The notes under the pieces: model-generated | What the model saw: only the letters and a program-made list of their open reading frames with translations | Database searches by the model: none | What the model was told of the DNA's origin: nothing | Shown here: in pieces, positions 16,639-25,469 of the stretch | Layout: each line of letters begins with the position of its first letter | Position numbering within the stretch: the stretch's first letter is position 1 | From: Rhizobium sp. CIAT894 | GTDB lineage: Bacteria > Pseudomonadota > Alphaproteobacteria > Rhizobiales > Rhizobiaceae | DNA: 64,000 nt | NCBI RefSeq assembly: GCF_000172795.2 | Contig: NZ_CP020951.1 | Span: 496,001 to 560,000 of the forward strand | Direction: 5' to 3' | Translations under genes and position numbers: made by a program

Positions 16639-17841
16639 CTATTCGCCGGCCAGTAGTGGATCGCCGATCAGGCCTGCGGCGAGCACCAGGCCGGTCCTTG
16701 TATCGCGCAGCGCAAAGGCGAAGCGGGCATCGGCGACGACGCGCACCAGCTTCGGATCGATGCTGCGCTCGGTGATCGCAGCCGTGGCTGCCGCTGCCTC
16801 CGTGCCGTTTTCGTCGACCTTGATCATGGTCTTCTGCAGGACGCGCGACAAGCGGATGTTTTCCCTGGTGAAACCCGGGAAAGCCGCATCCCCGGCCTTC
16901 TCAGTCTTTCGGGCCTTTTCGGGCACTACGCCCATCGCGTTCAGGACCGGCATCAAATCACGCCCGTCGTTCAGGGAAAAGCGCGGCAGGAAGATTTCGC
17001 CCTTGGCGGCTTCGAATTTTTCCCCTTGCAGCCAGGAGGTGAGCGCCTTCAGATCGGTGCCGTCGACACCCTTGCCGGAGCGTGCCGCCACCACGACCAT
17101 GCTGTAGTTCTCGCCTGAATAGGCAAGGTCGACGGCTGAGAATTTCTCGTCGGAGCGGAATTTTTGGCCGTCGCCGGCAAGATGCATCATCGGCACCGAG
17201 ATCGTCGAACCATCAGGCCGCTGAAAGGGGCTTGCCGGGCTTTCCCGATCGAAGGAGGTCTTCCAGTGCGCCTTGAAGGAGAGTGCGCCGAGGCTGACGA
17301 AACCGCCGCCGGGCGGCGCGTCGAGGATCGACGGAATGGCGCCCCGCGTCGTCTCCTTGACCCAGGCGTTGACGTGCTCGACCGATGCCGGGCCGTCCAG
17401 GTCCTCGATCGTCGGTTTGATGCGATGGGTGGCGAGCATGGGGAGTGCGTCGGGGACAAGCACCAGCCGGTCGTCGAAGACGATCGCAACCGCCGTTGCC
17501 AAAGGCGCATCCGCCGCTGCCGGCTTCTCCGGGATCATCGCGTCGAGCACGTTCGCCGGACCCTGCACTGCGCTGCCGAAGCCAAGGCCTCTGGCGATCG
17601 ACGCCTTGCCTTGATCCGAAGCGCCGAGGCTTGCGAGGCCGAGGGCGGCGGCAAGGCTTGCCGGCGACACCATGATATTGGCCGCCTTTTCGCTCGCCAG
17701 CGTGCGGTCGAGCAGTTCGACGGCAAGCCTCGTCTGCGCGGTGAGCAACGCCTTGCCGTCGCCGGTCTCACCGGCATGGGCGGCTGGGGCAAGCGTGATC
17801 AGCGAAGCGGCAAGACTGGCCAGCAGAATGGATTTCGGCAT
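16639..17841 (-). CDS. secreted serpin (serine protease inhibitor)
   Basis: From ATG 17841, preceded by GAGGAGCGA, the product has 400 residues with a signal peptide (MPKSILLASLAASLITLAPAAHA). NIMVSPASLAAALGLASLGA is the serpin helix B signature. The reactive-centre hinge (VDENGTEAAAATAA, from about residue 342) keeps the consensus small residues needed for loop insertion, so an inhibitory serpin is likely. By alignment with antithrombin, the scissile bond is probably Arg359-Ser360 in TERSIDP, which would bait trypsin-like enzymes. The next gene upstream, 13 bp away, encodes a trypsin-like protease with an Arg/Lys pocket. Longer frames to 18153 overlap that gene and are rejected. Confidence 0.88.
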   Translation of the reverse strand: MPKSILLASLAASLITLAPAAHAGETGDGKALLTAQTRLAVELLDRTLASEKAANIMVSPASLAAALGLASLGASDQGKASIARGLGFGSAVQGPANVLDAMIPEKPAAADAPLATAVAIVFDDRLVLVPDALPMLATHRIKPTIEDLDGPASVEHVNAWVKETTRGAIPSILDAPPGGGFVSLGALSFKAHWKTSFDRESPASPFQRPDGSTISVPMMHLAGDGQKFRSDEKFSAVDLAYSGENYSMVVVAARSGKGVDGTDLKALTSWLQGEKFEAAKGEIFLPRFSLNDGRDLMPVLNAMGVVPEKARKTEKAGDAAFPGFTRENIRLSRVLQKTMIKVDENGTEAAAATAAITERSIDPKLVRVVADARFAFALRDTRTGLVLAAGLIGDPLLAGE

Positions 17842-17854
17842 GGTTCGCTCCTCG

Positions 17855-20452
17855 TTAGCGGATGCGATAGAATTTGGAATCGAACGACCATTTGCCCTGG
17901 GCGCCGGTCTCGTCGTCGCCGACGATCCTGAGGCTGCGGGCGAGGTCGTAGACATAATTGAAGGCGGCGCGCTGGCCGACGAGCGGTGTCGGCACATCCG
18001 GCAGGTCGAGCACTTCGATCGGCTTGTCGCTGAGGATGGCGACGACCATGCCGACGCCGGCCGGTCCCTCCACCTGATATTCGAAGCCGATATAGGGATT
18101 GCGGGCATCGGGCACCACGACCGGGCGGGCCGGATCGAGCCGGTTGTCGCCACTCTTGGCTGTCGGTTTCAGGCCCATCGAGCGCTTGTTCGGGTAAAGC
18201 TGGGTGAGTTTGCCGGAGGCGTCGATATCGACCAGGATGAGATAGCCTGATTTCTTGGTGGAGACGCGCATCGCCACCTTGTCGCCGATGCCGACCGACG
18301 TGCCGGGCAGCATGTCGACGGCGACACCGGCTTCGTTATCGGTCTTCAGCGTGTTTTCGACGGCGGCGACCGGGGTCTTTGCTTCCTCGCCGGTGATGAC
18401 GTCGCGGCCGAGCGCATCCGGTTGGCCATAAAATTGCGGCACCGGCGTGAAGCGGCAGTCTTGCGCATGCGTCCGGCAATATTCGTCCGATTTGCGCCTG
18501 ACATAATCGAGCAGGGCGGCATTGCTGACGTCGGGCTTGTCGGCGGCGCGCGCGACGCCATTCTGCACGCCTTCGATGAAGCGGCGGGTGAAGACGCCGA
18601 GCGCCGGCTTGGCCTCACGATCGACCAGTGCCCATTGGCCCGCGTTGACGGCCGACCAGACCATGGCGTTTTCGCCGCCGAAAGAAAATTTCGCTTCCTT
18701 GCCCGATTTGTTGGGCGGCTCCAGGGCGGCAAGCGCCGGACCGAGGCAGCGCACGGTGCCGCCGGCGGGGGCGGCCACCGCGCTGCGGCTGCCGGGGCCG
18801 ACATGGCAGGCGTCGATCAGCAGCGTGACGCGGCGGTCCTTGAGGCTGTTCAGCCGGGCGGCGATCTCGGTTTCGCGGATCTGGTTGGTGACCGTCACCT
18901 TGCCGCCCTCGCGCGTCAGTTTGGCATCGGCTGCGACCAGCGTCGGGCTCGTCGTTGCCTCGGCGCCCATCTCTTCCGAGCCCATTTCCTCGGAACCCTG
19001 GCCGCTGAAATAGAGGAAGACGCGGCTGCCCGGCGTCGACTGGCGCACCAGCCAGTCGTCGATCTCGGCCAGGATCGCCTCACGGGTCGCCTTGCGGTTG
19101 GTCAGCGTATGGATCTGTTCCGGGCGGTAGGCGAGCGTCTTGGCGAGGAAGAGCTGCATGGCCTTCACGTCGCTCGCCGAGCCGGTGAGTTTGGCCTCGC
19201 GCATCTCGTAATCGTCGATGCCGATCAGCAGCGCGCGGTCGCCGGGAGAGCTTTGGGTCGCAGGGGTTTGAACGGGTGCCGGCTGGACGGCGGGCTGATT
19301 GTCGAGCGGCGCATCCGCGGCCGGCACGTCGGGGTTCGGCGTTTCGGTTGCGCCGGCGGGCGGGGTGTCGCCGGTTGGCGAGGTCTCACCTGTCGGTGAG
19401 GTCTCACCTGTCGGCGAGGTCTCACCACTTGGTGAGGTGATGGCGAGGTTGGCTTGTTGCTGGCCGGACTGTTTCTGCTTTGCCCCGGTGCCTGTTGTGG
19501 TCGACGCGACCTGATCGTCGCCGGCTTGCCCGGCATCAGGCCCTTCAACGTTCGGCACATCGCCGTCGGTCTTTGCCGCGATCCAGTCGCGGAAGGCGGC
19601 CACACGCGTGTAGACGCCGTAATGCTCGGCCTCGGCGCAGCCGGCGCCCCAACTGACGATGCCGAGCTGGATCCAGCGTTTGTCCGGGCGCTGGGCGACC
19701 AGCGGCCCGCCGCTGTCGCCCTGGCAGGCATCCTTGCCGCCTTCGGCATAACCGGCGCAGACATTGCGCTCGTCGATCGGGTTCATGCGCATCGAGCTGT
19801 CGCGATAGGCGGCACGGCAATCCTCGCGCGGGACGATCGGCAGTTCGACCTCCTGCAGTTCGGTCGGCAGGTATTTATCGTCCCAGCCGTGATCGGCCTT
19901 GGTGTAGCCCCAGCCGGTGACGACGGCCTTGTGGCCGGCGGCCTCCACGTCCTCGTCCGAGGCCGAGGCGAGAATGGCCGGCCTGGAAACGGCGGGTTCG
20001 GCGAGCTTGATGAGGGCGATGTCGTTGGCGAAGACCTTGCGGTCGAAATCCTCGTGGATGATGACGTCTTCTACGGCGAGACCCGGCTTGTCGGGGCCGT
20101 CGACCGATATCACCTTGTCGATCTTCGACTTGCCTTCGACGATGAGAAGGTCGCGGGCGAAGAGATCCTGCTTGCCGGAGCGGCCGCTGGTGACGCAATG
20201 GGCGGCCGTCAGGATCCAGCGCGGGGCGATCAGTGAGCCGCCGCAATGGCCGCCGAAGCGGCCGCGCTGCTCGGGATCTGGCGCCAGGATCTTCACCTGC
20301 CAGGGCCATTCGCCCTTCTTCGCCGCCTGACCGCCGATGACGCGCCCGCCATCCTCGCCGGCGAAATCGGTATCCTGCTGCGCCAGCACCGGAGCGGACA
20401 GAAGCAGCATGACGGACGCAATATTGAGGATCCTGCTGATCGACGTGCTCAT
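17855..20452 (-). CDS. secreted trypsin fused to a caspase-like domain (catalytic His replaced by Gln) and DUF4384
   Basis: An 865-residue protein with signal peptide (1-24). A chymotrypsin-fold protease follows: activation site Arg37-Val38 (GGRVIGGQ), His85 (TAAHC), Asp144 (NDIALIKL), Ser247 (CQGDSGGP). Asp241, six residues before the Ser, sits where trypsin has its S1-pocket Asp, so cleavage after Arg/Lys is expected. A hexapeptide-repeat linker (about 340-370) leads to a C14 caspase-like domain (404-640). Its Cys549 (LLIDACH) is present but the usual His in SGHG is Gln485 (SGQG), so that domain may be inactive. The C-terminus (about 700-850) is DUF4384-like. It overlaps the caspase stop by four bases and precedes the serpin. 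Confidence 0.9.
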   Translation of the reverse strand: MSTSISRILNIASVMLLLSAPVLAQQDTDFAGEDGGRVIGGQAAKKGEWPWQVKILAPDPEQRGRFGGHCGGSLIAPRWILTAAHCVTSGRSGKQDLFARDLLIVEGKSKIDKVISVDGPDKPGLAVEDVIIHEDFDRKVFANDIALIKLAEPAVSRPAILASASDEDVEAAGHKAVVTGWGYTKADHGWDDKYLPTELQEVELPIVPREDCRAAYRDSSMRMNPIDERNVCAGYAEGGKDACQGDSGGPLVAQRPDKRWIQLGIVSWGAGCAEAEHYGVYTRVAAFRDWIAAKTDGDVPNVEGPDAGQAGDDQVASTTTGTGAKQKQSGQQQANLAITSPSGETSPTGETSPTGETSPTGDTPPAGATETPNPDVPAADAPLDNQPAVQPAPVQTPATQSSPGDRALLIGIDDYEMREAKLTGSASDVKAMQLFLAKTLAYRPEQIHTLTNRKATREAILAEIDDWLVRQSTPGSRVFLYFSGQGSEEMGSEEMGAEATTSPTLVAADAKLTREGGKVTVTNQIRETEIAARLNSLKDRRVTLLIDACHVGPGSRSAVAAPAGGTVRCLGPALAALEPPNKSGKEAKFSFGGENAMVWSAVNAGQWALVDREAKPALGVFTRRFIEGVQNGVARAADKPDVSNAALLDYVRRKSDEYCRTHAQDCRFTPVPQFYGQPDALGRDVITGEEAKTPVAAVENTLKTDNEAGVAVDMLPGTSVGIGDKVAMRVSTKKSGYLILVDIDASGKLTQLYPNKRSMGLKPTAKSGDNRLDPARPVVVPDARNPYIGFEYQVEGPAGVGMVVAILSDKPIEVLDLPDVPTPLVGQRAAFNYVYDLARSLRIVGDDETGAQGKWSFDSKFYRIR
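19380..19433 (-). repeat. three tandem 18-bp units encoding a hexapeptide
   Basis: Units of exactly 18 bp at 19380-19397, 19398-19415 and 19416-19433 share GAGGTCTCACC and differ at a few bases. They encode the repeated hexapeptide GETSPT/S in the linker between the trypsin and caspase domains. Because the unit is a multiple of three, copy number can change by slippage without a frameshift, altering the domain spacing. Confidence 0.85.
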
Positions 20453-22065
20453 AACTTGGCTCCGGCGGAGGTATAGAGGACCGTAAACCCGACGCGTGCG
20501 CCTTCGGGCAGGAATTCGCCGAGGCGCCTGGCGATATTGCCGGCCGTGCGGCGCCTGTCGTTCTGCTTCAGGAACTCGACAAGCTGCGGCATCGGGGTTT
20601 CAGAGCTGACGGCAACGAGCAGGTCGGTGCCGAAGGGTGCGACGACGGAAAGATCGAGATCGAAGCTCTGCGGCATTCCGGCATCGGCATCTTTTTCGCC
20701 GGGATAAAGGAACTGCACCGTTCCATCGCCGGTGACGTCGAAGAGCACGAGCTTGCGGCCGGCGAGATCAGACACGGTGACGCCGACGCGCTCGCCTTCG
20801 CGATGCACCGCATCCGACGGTGTGACGCGCACCGTCTGCGGATTGGCCTCCGACAGCGGCTTCAGCGTATCGAGCGCCGCCATGCGGTCGACGACGAAGG
20901 GCATGTCGCCGGCACCGACGCCGGAGGCGACGACATCGCCGCCGGCAATCGCCTCGTGTTTTTCCGGATCGAAGACCAGTTCTGCATCGGCAGCCTCTGT
21001 CAGCGTGAACGGCGTGACGGCGGGGCTGATCCCCTGCAGCGGGTGATCCGGGCCGAGGGCGGCAATGCTGATCGGCGCGGCTGCGGCGGGCGGGGGGGCG
21101 GTCGATTTCGCGGCCGCCACCTGCGCTCCGGCCCCTTCGTAGGTGTAGACGACGGCGCGGTCGAGATCGGTTCCGGGCGGGCTTTCGGTAAAAATGTTCT
21201 GCCGCTGGTCGGTGAACTGATAGACCGCCTGGCGCACATATTCGAAGAGTTCGCGGCGGCTGACCGCGCCGTCGCCGTTGCGGTCGGCCGCGCCTTCGAA
21301 GGCGCGGGCCGTGGCATAACTCAGCGCACCGCGTTTCTGCGCAATGCCGGGGATCGAGATTTCGGGCGATTTGGTGTTGTCGTCTACGGCGGCGAGAAAG
21401 GTCAGCCGCTTGAAATCGAAGCCGGTGGACAGCGCATCTGATGTCGTCGAAATTGGCGCGAGGTCGTCCTCCTCGATCGTATAGGACGGCGCCTGGCGCC
21501 AGGTGATGTCGGCGCCGCGCGGATCGACGTCGCGGGTCATGCCGCCGGCATGGCAGGTATCGGCGATGAAGACGACATCGGCGCCCTTGGCTTCGAGATT
21601 ATGGATCAGCACCTTGAACTCATCGCCGAAGATGCGCTCGCGCGAGCCCGGCAACCGGGTATCGAAGCCGGCAAGCACATAGACCTCGTCGCGGCCGCTC
21701 GGTTTCGAGCCCTTGACGCGCTCCGGCTCGCTCGAGCCGTGGCCGGCAATGCCGAGCACGACGAGATCGCCAGGCCCTGCCCTTTCGGTGACGGCTTCGA
21801 TCGCGTGGAATATGCCCTCGCGGTCGGCAGCGCCGTTTTTCAACAGCGTCATGTCCTCGACGCCGACCGAGCGCAGCGACAGCGAGAGGTCTTCGGCATC
21901 GGCGACGGCGCCGTGCAGCGGCGGAACGTTGCGGTAGAGGTCGATGCCGATCAGCACCGCCCGGACGGCACCGCGCTCGGGCGCCTCGATCGTCCTTGCC
22001 AGGCTGCCCGAGGCCGTCAAAGTGAGGAAGGCAAGGACTGCGGCCAGGGAAACGGATGTGGACAT
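20449..22065 (-). CDS. secreted caspase-family protease (C14) with EF-hand and DUF4384
   Basis: A 538-residue exported protein; the first 23 residues look like a signal peptide. The C14 caspase fold spans about 33-250 with an intact dyad: His109 in GIAGHGS and Cys171 in IADTCHAGG. A canonical EF-hand loop, DRNGDGAVSRRE, lies at about 261-272, giving Ca2+ as a likely ligand. Residues about 405-500 (VGVTVSDLAGRKLVLFDVTG, then FLYPGEKD) are DUF4384-like. It starts 21 bp after the OmpA gene and overlaps the trypsin-caspase gene by four bases, so the two are translationally coupled. Whether it works on the neighbouring trypsin zymogen or on foreign proteins is not known. Confidence 0.88.
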   Translation of the reverse strand: MSTSVSLAAVLAFLTLTASGSLARTIEAPERGAVRAVLIGIDLYRNVPPLHGAVADAEDLSLSLRSVGVEDMTLLKNGAADREGIFHAIEAVTERAGPGDLVVLGIAGHGSSEPERVKGSKPSGRDEVYVLAGFDTRLPGSRERIFGDEFKVLIHNLEAKGADVVFIADTCHAGGMTRDVDPRGADITWRQAPSYTIEEDDLAPISTTSDALSTGFDFKRLTFLAAVDDNTKSPEISIPGIAQKRGALSYATARAFEGAADRNGDGAVSRRELFEYVRQAVYQFTDQRQNIFTESPPGTDLDRAVVYTYEGAGAQVAAAKSTAPPPAAAAPISIAALGPDHPLQGISPAVTPFTLTEAADAELVFDPEKHEAIAGGDVVASGVGAGDMPFVVDRMAALDTLKPLSEANPQTVRVTPSDAVHREGERVGVTVSDLAGRKLVLFDVTGDGTVQFLYPGEKDADAGMPQSFDLDLSVVAPFGTDLLVAVSSETPMPQLVEFLKQNDRRRTAGNIARRLGEFLPEGARVGFTVLYTSAGAKL

Positions 22066-22086
22066 GGCCGAGCCCCCTCGCCCCAG

Positions 22087-24012
22087 CTATTCGCGGCGCC
22101 ATTCGACGCGCCGGTTCAGCGCATCGACATCGTCTTCGGTGAGGTTTGCGGTTGCGGTCACGTCAACCGGTTCGGAAGCGCCGCGGCCTTCAGCATCGAT
22201 CGAGGCGTCGATGCCGTGGCTCTTGAGGAAATCGGCAACCGCCTGGGCGCGGCGCTCGGAGAGCTTCTGATTGTAATCGTCGCCGCCGCGCCGGTCGGTG
22301 TGACCGATGAGGATGATGCGGCCGGGCTTCTGCTCCTTCAGCGCTTCCAGCAGTTCCTCGGCGGCCTCGGTGCCGATCGAGGTGAAGGTCGATTTGTCGA
22401 AATCGAAGGTGATTGGAACCGGGATGGAGACCGGCACGATGCCGCGGACATTTTCCGAATAGATGCCGCCGAGCACGCCGCTGCGGTGATCCTTCTCGGC
22501 CGGCACGAAGCTGCCTTCAGGGTTGTCGCTCGACGGATTGGCGGCAAGGATGCGGGCCTGGGCGGCGCGCTGGATAAGATCGGAAATCGTATCGGCCGGC
22601 GGCGCTTTCGGCGTGCGGGTCTCGTTCTTGATGATCTCGATCGCCTGTTGGTAATCGGCGGCGGCATCGGCAAAGCGGCGGGCGGAGAAATAGATCTCGC
22701 CGAGTGTCGCCGAGGCCTGCCAGAGCACCTGCGGGCTGTCGGCGGCCACCAGCAGCGGCTCGTAATCGGCGACCGGTTTGTCGGCGGCCATCATCTCCTG
22801 GGCGGCGGCAAGCCTGAGCGCTGCGACGCGGCGCTGGGCATTCACCTGGAACTGGCCGCATTCGGCGCTGACGGCGATCGCATCGGCTTCCGTCGCGGCA
22901 GCCGGGATGTCCTTGGCGGCGACGGCCTCGTTCAGCTTGTCGAGCAGGGCGGTGCAGGCGGGGGTGTCGGCATTGGCCACCTCGATCTGTTCGCCTTCGC
23001 CGGCCTGGTCGCGCTCTGCCGAACGGCCAAGGTTGAGCTGCGGCATCTTGATGCTGAAACCGCCGGGAAGCTTGAATTGCGGCATCTTGAGCTGCGGCAT
23101 CTTCGTCTGGGATGATTGGTAGGACTGGGTGGGCTGCTTATATTGGCTGGGGCGGGTGGAGGACGTGGTGTCGGCCGGGCCGATCAGCTGCAGCTCGTCG
23201 GCGGCAAGCTCCTGGCCGGGCGCCAGGTTGGTGACGATCTTGTATTTCTTCGGCGGCTGCGTCGTGGCCTGTTCGACCGGCTTCGGCGCCACCTTCTTCG
23301 GGGCGGCGGGCTTCGGTTTTTCCACCACCGTTTCCGGCTTCTTGGCGACCTCCTGTTTCGCCGGCTTAGGCTTCGGTGCAACCGGCGGCTTTACCGCCTG
23401 TTCGACCGGTTTTGCGGCGGGAGCGGCGGCAACCGGCGGGGTTGCGACGGGCGGCAGGGCCGCCGGGCTGTCGACCGTCGTCAGCATCAGCGTCTTGCTG
23501 CTGATCTTGGTGCCGAGGCTGCGGGCTTCTTCGAGGCTGCGGGAAACGGCATCCATGCCGCCGTCGATCGAGCGGAACATGCCGCTGCCGCTGCCGCCGA
23601 GATCGGCGAAAATGTTGAGCGGCTTGGAAGAATAGAAGACCTTGATCTGCTCCTGGCCGACCGGGCCGGAGACCTGCAGCCGGGCGCCGCTTGCCGGATC
23701 CGGCACCTGTACGCGCTTGCCGGCGCCGACCAGCGCATCGGTCTGATACTTGTTCGGGAAAAGTTTGACGACGGAACCGTCCGGCGAGACGTTCAGCACC
23801 GTGACATAGGCATTCTCGCTCGACTGGATGAAGAGGCCGACGACTTCGCCGATGGCGTATTTGGCCTCCGCGCGATCGAAGGTGATGCTGACGGGGCCGG
23901 TCTGCGCCGGCGCTTCGGTCAGTGTGCGTTCGTTCTGCGCCTCGACGACCGGAACTACCGCAAAGAACGAAAGAAATGTAGCTGCGGCTAGGATGGCTTT
24001 ACGGTTCGGCAT
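22087..24012 (-). CDS. OmpA-family protein with N-terminal DUF4384 and Pro/Lys-rich linker
   Basis: From ATG 24012, with GAGGAGG upstream, 641 residues. A signal peptide (to about VVEAQ) precedes a DUF4384-like domain (about 30-110: ITFDRAEAKYAIGEVVGL, then LNVSPDGSVVKLFPNKYQT). A long Pro/Ala/Lys linker (about 160-270) and a run of KMPQL/F repeats (about 300-330) follow. The C-terminus (about 520-641) is an OmpA domain that binds peptidoglycan: ITFDFDKSTFTSIGTEAAEEL and GHTDRRGGDDYNQKLSERRAQAV. It is the first gene of the minus-strand operon and could anchor the DUF4384 proteases to the cell wall or outer membrane (inference). Confidence 0.88.
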   Translation of the reverse strand: MPNRKAILAAATFLSFFAVVPVVEAQNERTLTEAPAQTGPVSITFDRAEAKYAIGEVVGLFIQSSENAYVTVLNVSPDGSVVKLFPNKYQTDALVGAGKRVQVPDPASGARLQVSGPVGQEQIKVFYSSKPLNIFADLGGSGSGMFRSIDGGMDAVSRSLEEARSLGTKISSKTLMLTTVDSPAALPPVATPPVAAAPAAKPVEQAVKPPVAPKPKPAKQEVAKKPETVVEKPKPAAPKKVAPKPVEQATTQPPKKYKIVTNLAPGQELAADELQLIGPADTTSSTRPSQYKQPTQSYQSSQTKMPQLKMPQFKLPGGFSIKMPQLNLGRSAERDQAGEGEQIEVANADTPACTALLDKLNEAVAAKDIPAAATEADAIAVSAECGQFQVNAQRRVAALRLAAAQEMMAADKPVADYEPLLVAADSPQVLWQASATLGEIYFSARRFADAAADYQQAIEIIKNETRTPKAPPADTISDLIQRAAQARILAANPSSDNPEGSFVPAEKDHRSGVLGGIYSENVRGIVPVSIPVPITFDFDKSTFTSIGTEAAEELLEALKEQKPGRIILIGHTDRRGGDDYNQKLSERRAQAVADFLKSHGIDASIDAEGRGASEPVDVTATANLTEDDVDALNRRVEWRRE

Positions 24013-24224
24013 TGGAAAACCTCCTCTTCGAACAATCTCACACTGTGTTGAAGATGAGAATAGCACTGACCGGTGAAATTGGGATGGTTTCGGCCGTCTT
24101 GCTTGAGGGAGGGTTACAAATTATTTGGAGCCTGGAAGTCTCCGGCAGGCAAAAGACGTGAGCAAGACTCAAGGACCGGCAATATCCGCCGCCTGTTATA
24201 GTCGTTTCGACTTTGGAACGGTGC

Positions 24225-24596
24225 TTAGTTCTTCGGCTTCTGCCCGGCTGATTTCAAAATCGAGATCAGGTCGCTCATGCCCTCGGGCGAGGAATTGTAG
24301 AGCCAGAGAATATCCGGATTATCGACGGTGAATTCCTTGCCGGGGCTGGAGCCCATGTCGCGGCCGGGCGACGTCTGATCCGGCAGCCTGCCCGCGCCGG
24401 GTGTCAGTCCCTCAGCGCGTTCATGGTCGGCGATGATCGCGGCTGCCGCCAAAAAGGCCTTTTCGTCATGCTGGCGCAGCGCGGCAAGCGAGGGGTTGCG
24501 CGCCGCCAGCGCATCCTCGGCGGGGCCGGCATGACCGAGCTGAGGCAGCGCCATGAGAAGGCCGATCGACAGGGATATGAGCCGGGATTTCGTCAT
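24225..24596 (-). CDS. small secreted protein, unknown function
   Basis: Read from ATG 24596, 123 residues with a signal peptide (MTKSRLISLSIGLLMALPQLGHA). The mature part has AEDALAARNPSLAALRQHDEKAF and EFTVDNPDILWLYNSSPEGM. I do not recognise the family. A start farther upstream (24689) adds residues with no signal character. It lies 213 bp before the OmpA operon on the same strand and may be co-regulated with it. Confidence 0.6.
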   Translation of the reverse strand: MTKSRLISLSIGLLMALPQLGHAGPAEDALAARNPSLAALRQHDEKAFLAAAAIIADHERAEGLTPGAGRLPDQTSPGRDMGSSPGKEFTVDNPDILWLYNSSPEGMSDLISILKSAGQKPKN

Positions 24597-24730
24597 CGTC
24601 GTCGCATCCGTCTTGGTGGCGCCATTTGCGAGGCTATCGCTGAAACAATAGGCAGAGGCCGGAAAGATGGCAACGGCGCCCGGTGCCAATCGAGTGCCAA
24701 TCGGTTGGGAGGGGTGAAATCGGTTAGAAA

Positions 24731-25327
24731 TCAGAGGATCTTCAATTGCTGCAGGCCGAGGCGGAGATCGCGCAGCATCTCGCCGAAGATTTCCTCGATC
24801 TTGCCCGTCGACCAGACGACCATGGTGCCGTAGGGCGAGCGTTTGCGCTGCATGAAGCCCGCCGTCTCGAAATCGATCAGCGTCTTGCGGCAGGTCTCGC
24901 TCGACATGACCGCCACCAGGAACCGGGCGAGATTGGACTGGTCTATGGCGCCCGCCTTCTCCGTCCAGTTCTGGATCAGCCGCGGCTTGGTGTCGGCGGT
25001 GAACATCGAGGCGAGCGCGCGATCCTGCGACAGCCCGAGACGCTGCAGCTTGGCCGGGTCGCGGGTCAGCGACACCACGTAATCATTGTGCAGATCGGCG
25101 AAACGTTCGATATCCTCGGCGGTGCTGATGCCGAAGACCTTCATCGAATAGAGGAACTCGGCCATCAGATAGGTCGGCTCGGAGCGCAGCTGCGCCAGAT
25201 GCTTGTCGTCCTTGCTGGCCGAGGCGGCGCAGACCCGATCGGAGAAGCCGATCCGCGCGGCGCGCACCTGCTCCAGCAGGCTGATGTCGAGCGCCAGTTC
25301 GTCACCGTTCCATTCCAGCATAAGCAT
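24731..25327 (-). CDS. unknown protein, possible winged-helix regulator
   Basis: A 198-residue soluble protein without a signal peptide; starts at 25327 or at the second ATG, 25321, which has AGGGA placed well before it. The middle is helical (YLMAEFLYSMKVFGIST, IERFADLHNDYVVSL). The end, KTLIDFETAGFMQRKRSPYGTMVVWSTG followed by KIEEIFGEMLRDLR, has the helix-then-wing pattern of a winged-helix DNA-binding domain, but I cannot name a family. It is divergent, with 142 bp between, from an NlpC/P60-like enzyme gene and could regulate it or the envelope-protease genes. Confidence 0.6.
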   Translation of the reverse strand: MLMLEWNGDELALDISLLEQVRAARIGFSDRVCAASASKDDKHLAQLRSEPTYLMAEFLYSMKVFGISTAEDIERFADLHNDYVVSLTRDPAKLQRLGLSQDRALASMFTADTKPRLIQNWTEKAGAIDQSNLARFLVAVMSSETCRKTLIDFETAGFMQRKRSPYGTMVVWSTGKIEEIFGEMLRDLRLGLQQLKIL

Positions 25328-25469
25328 TCCCTGCCAGCAAATCGTCGAGACGATGATCTTGTACTATTCCCAGCGCAGATCTCCAAATCGTTTGGAAAGC
25401 AACAGCTTGCTGAGGAGGCGCAACTGTCCTAACATTTTAAAGACTTGACGACTTTTGGGGGTCGAGGCA

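Noticed and set aside
16639..18153. Longer serpin frame starting at 18153
   Set aside because: The extra N-terminus has no signal peptide or family match and overlaps the trypsin-caspase gene; ATG 17841 has a ribosome site and signal peptide.
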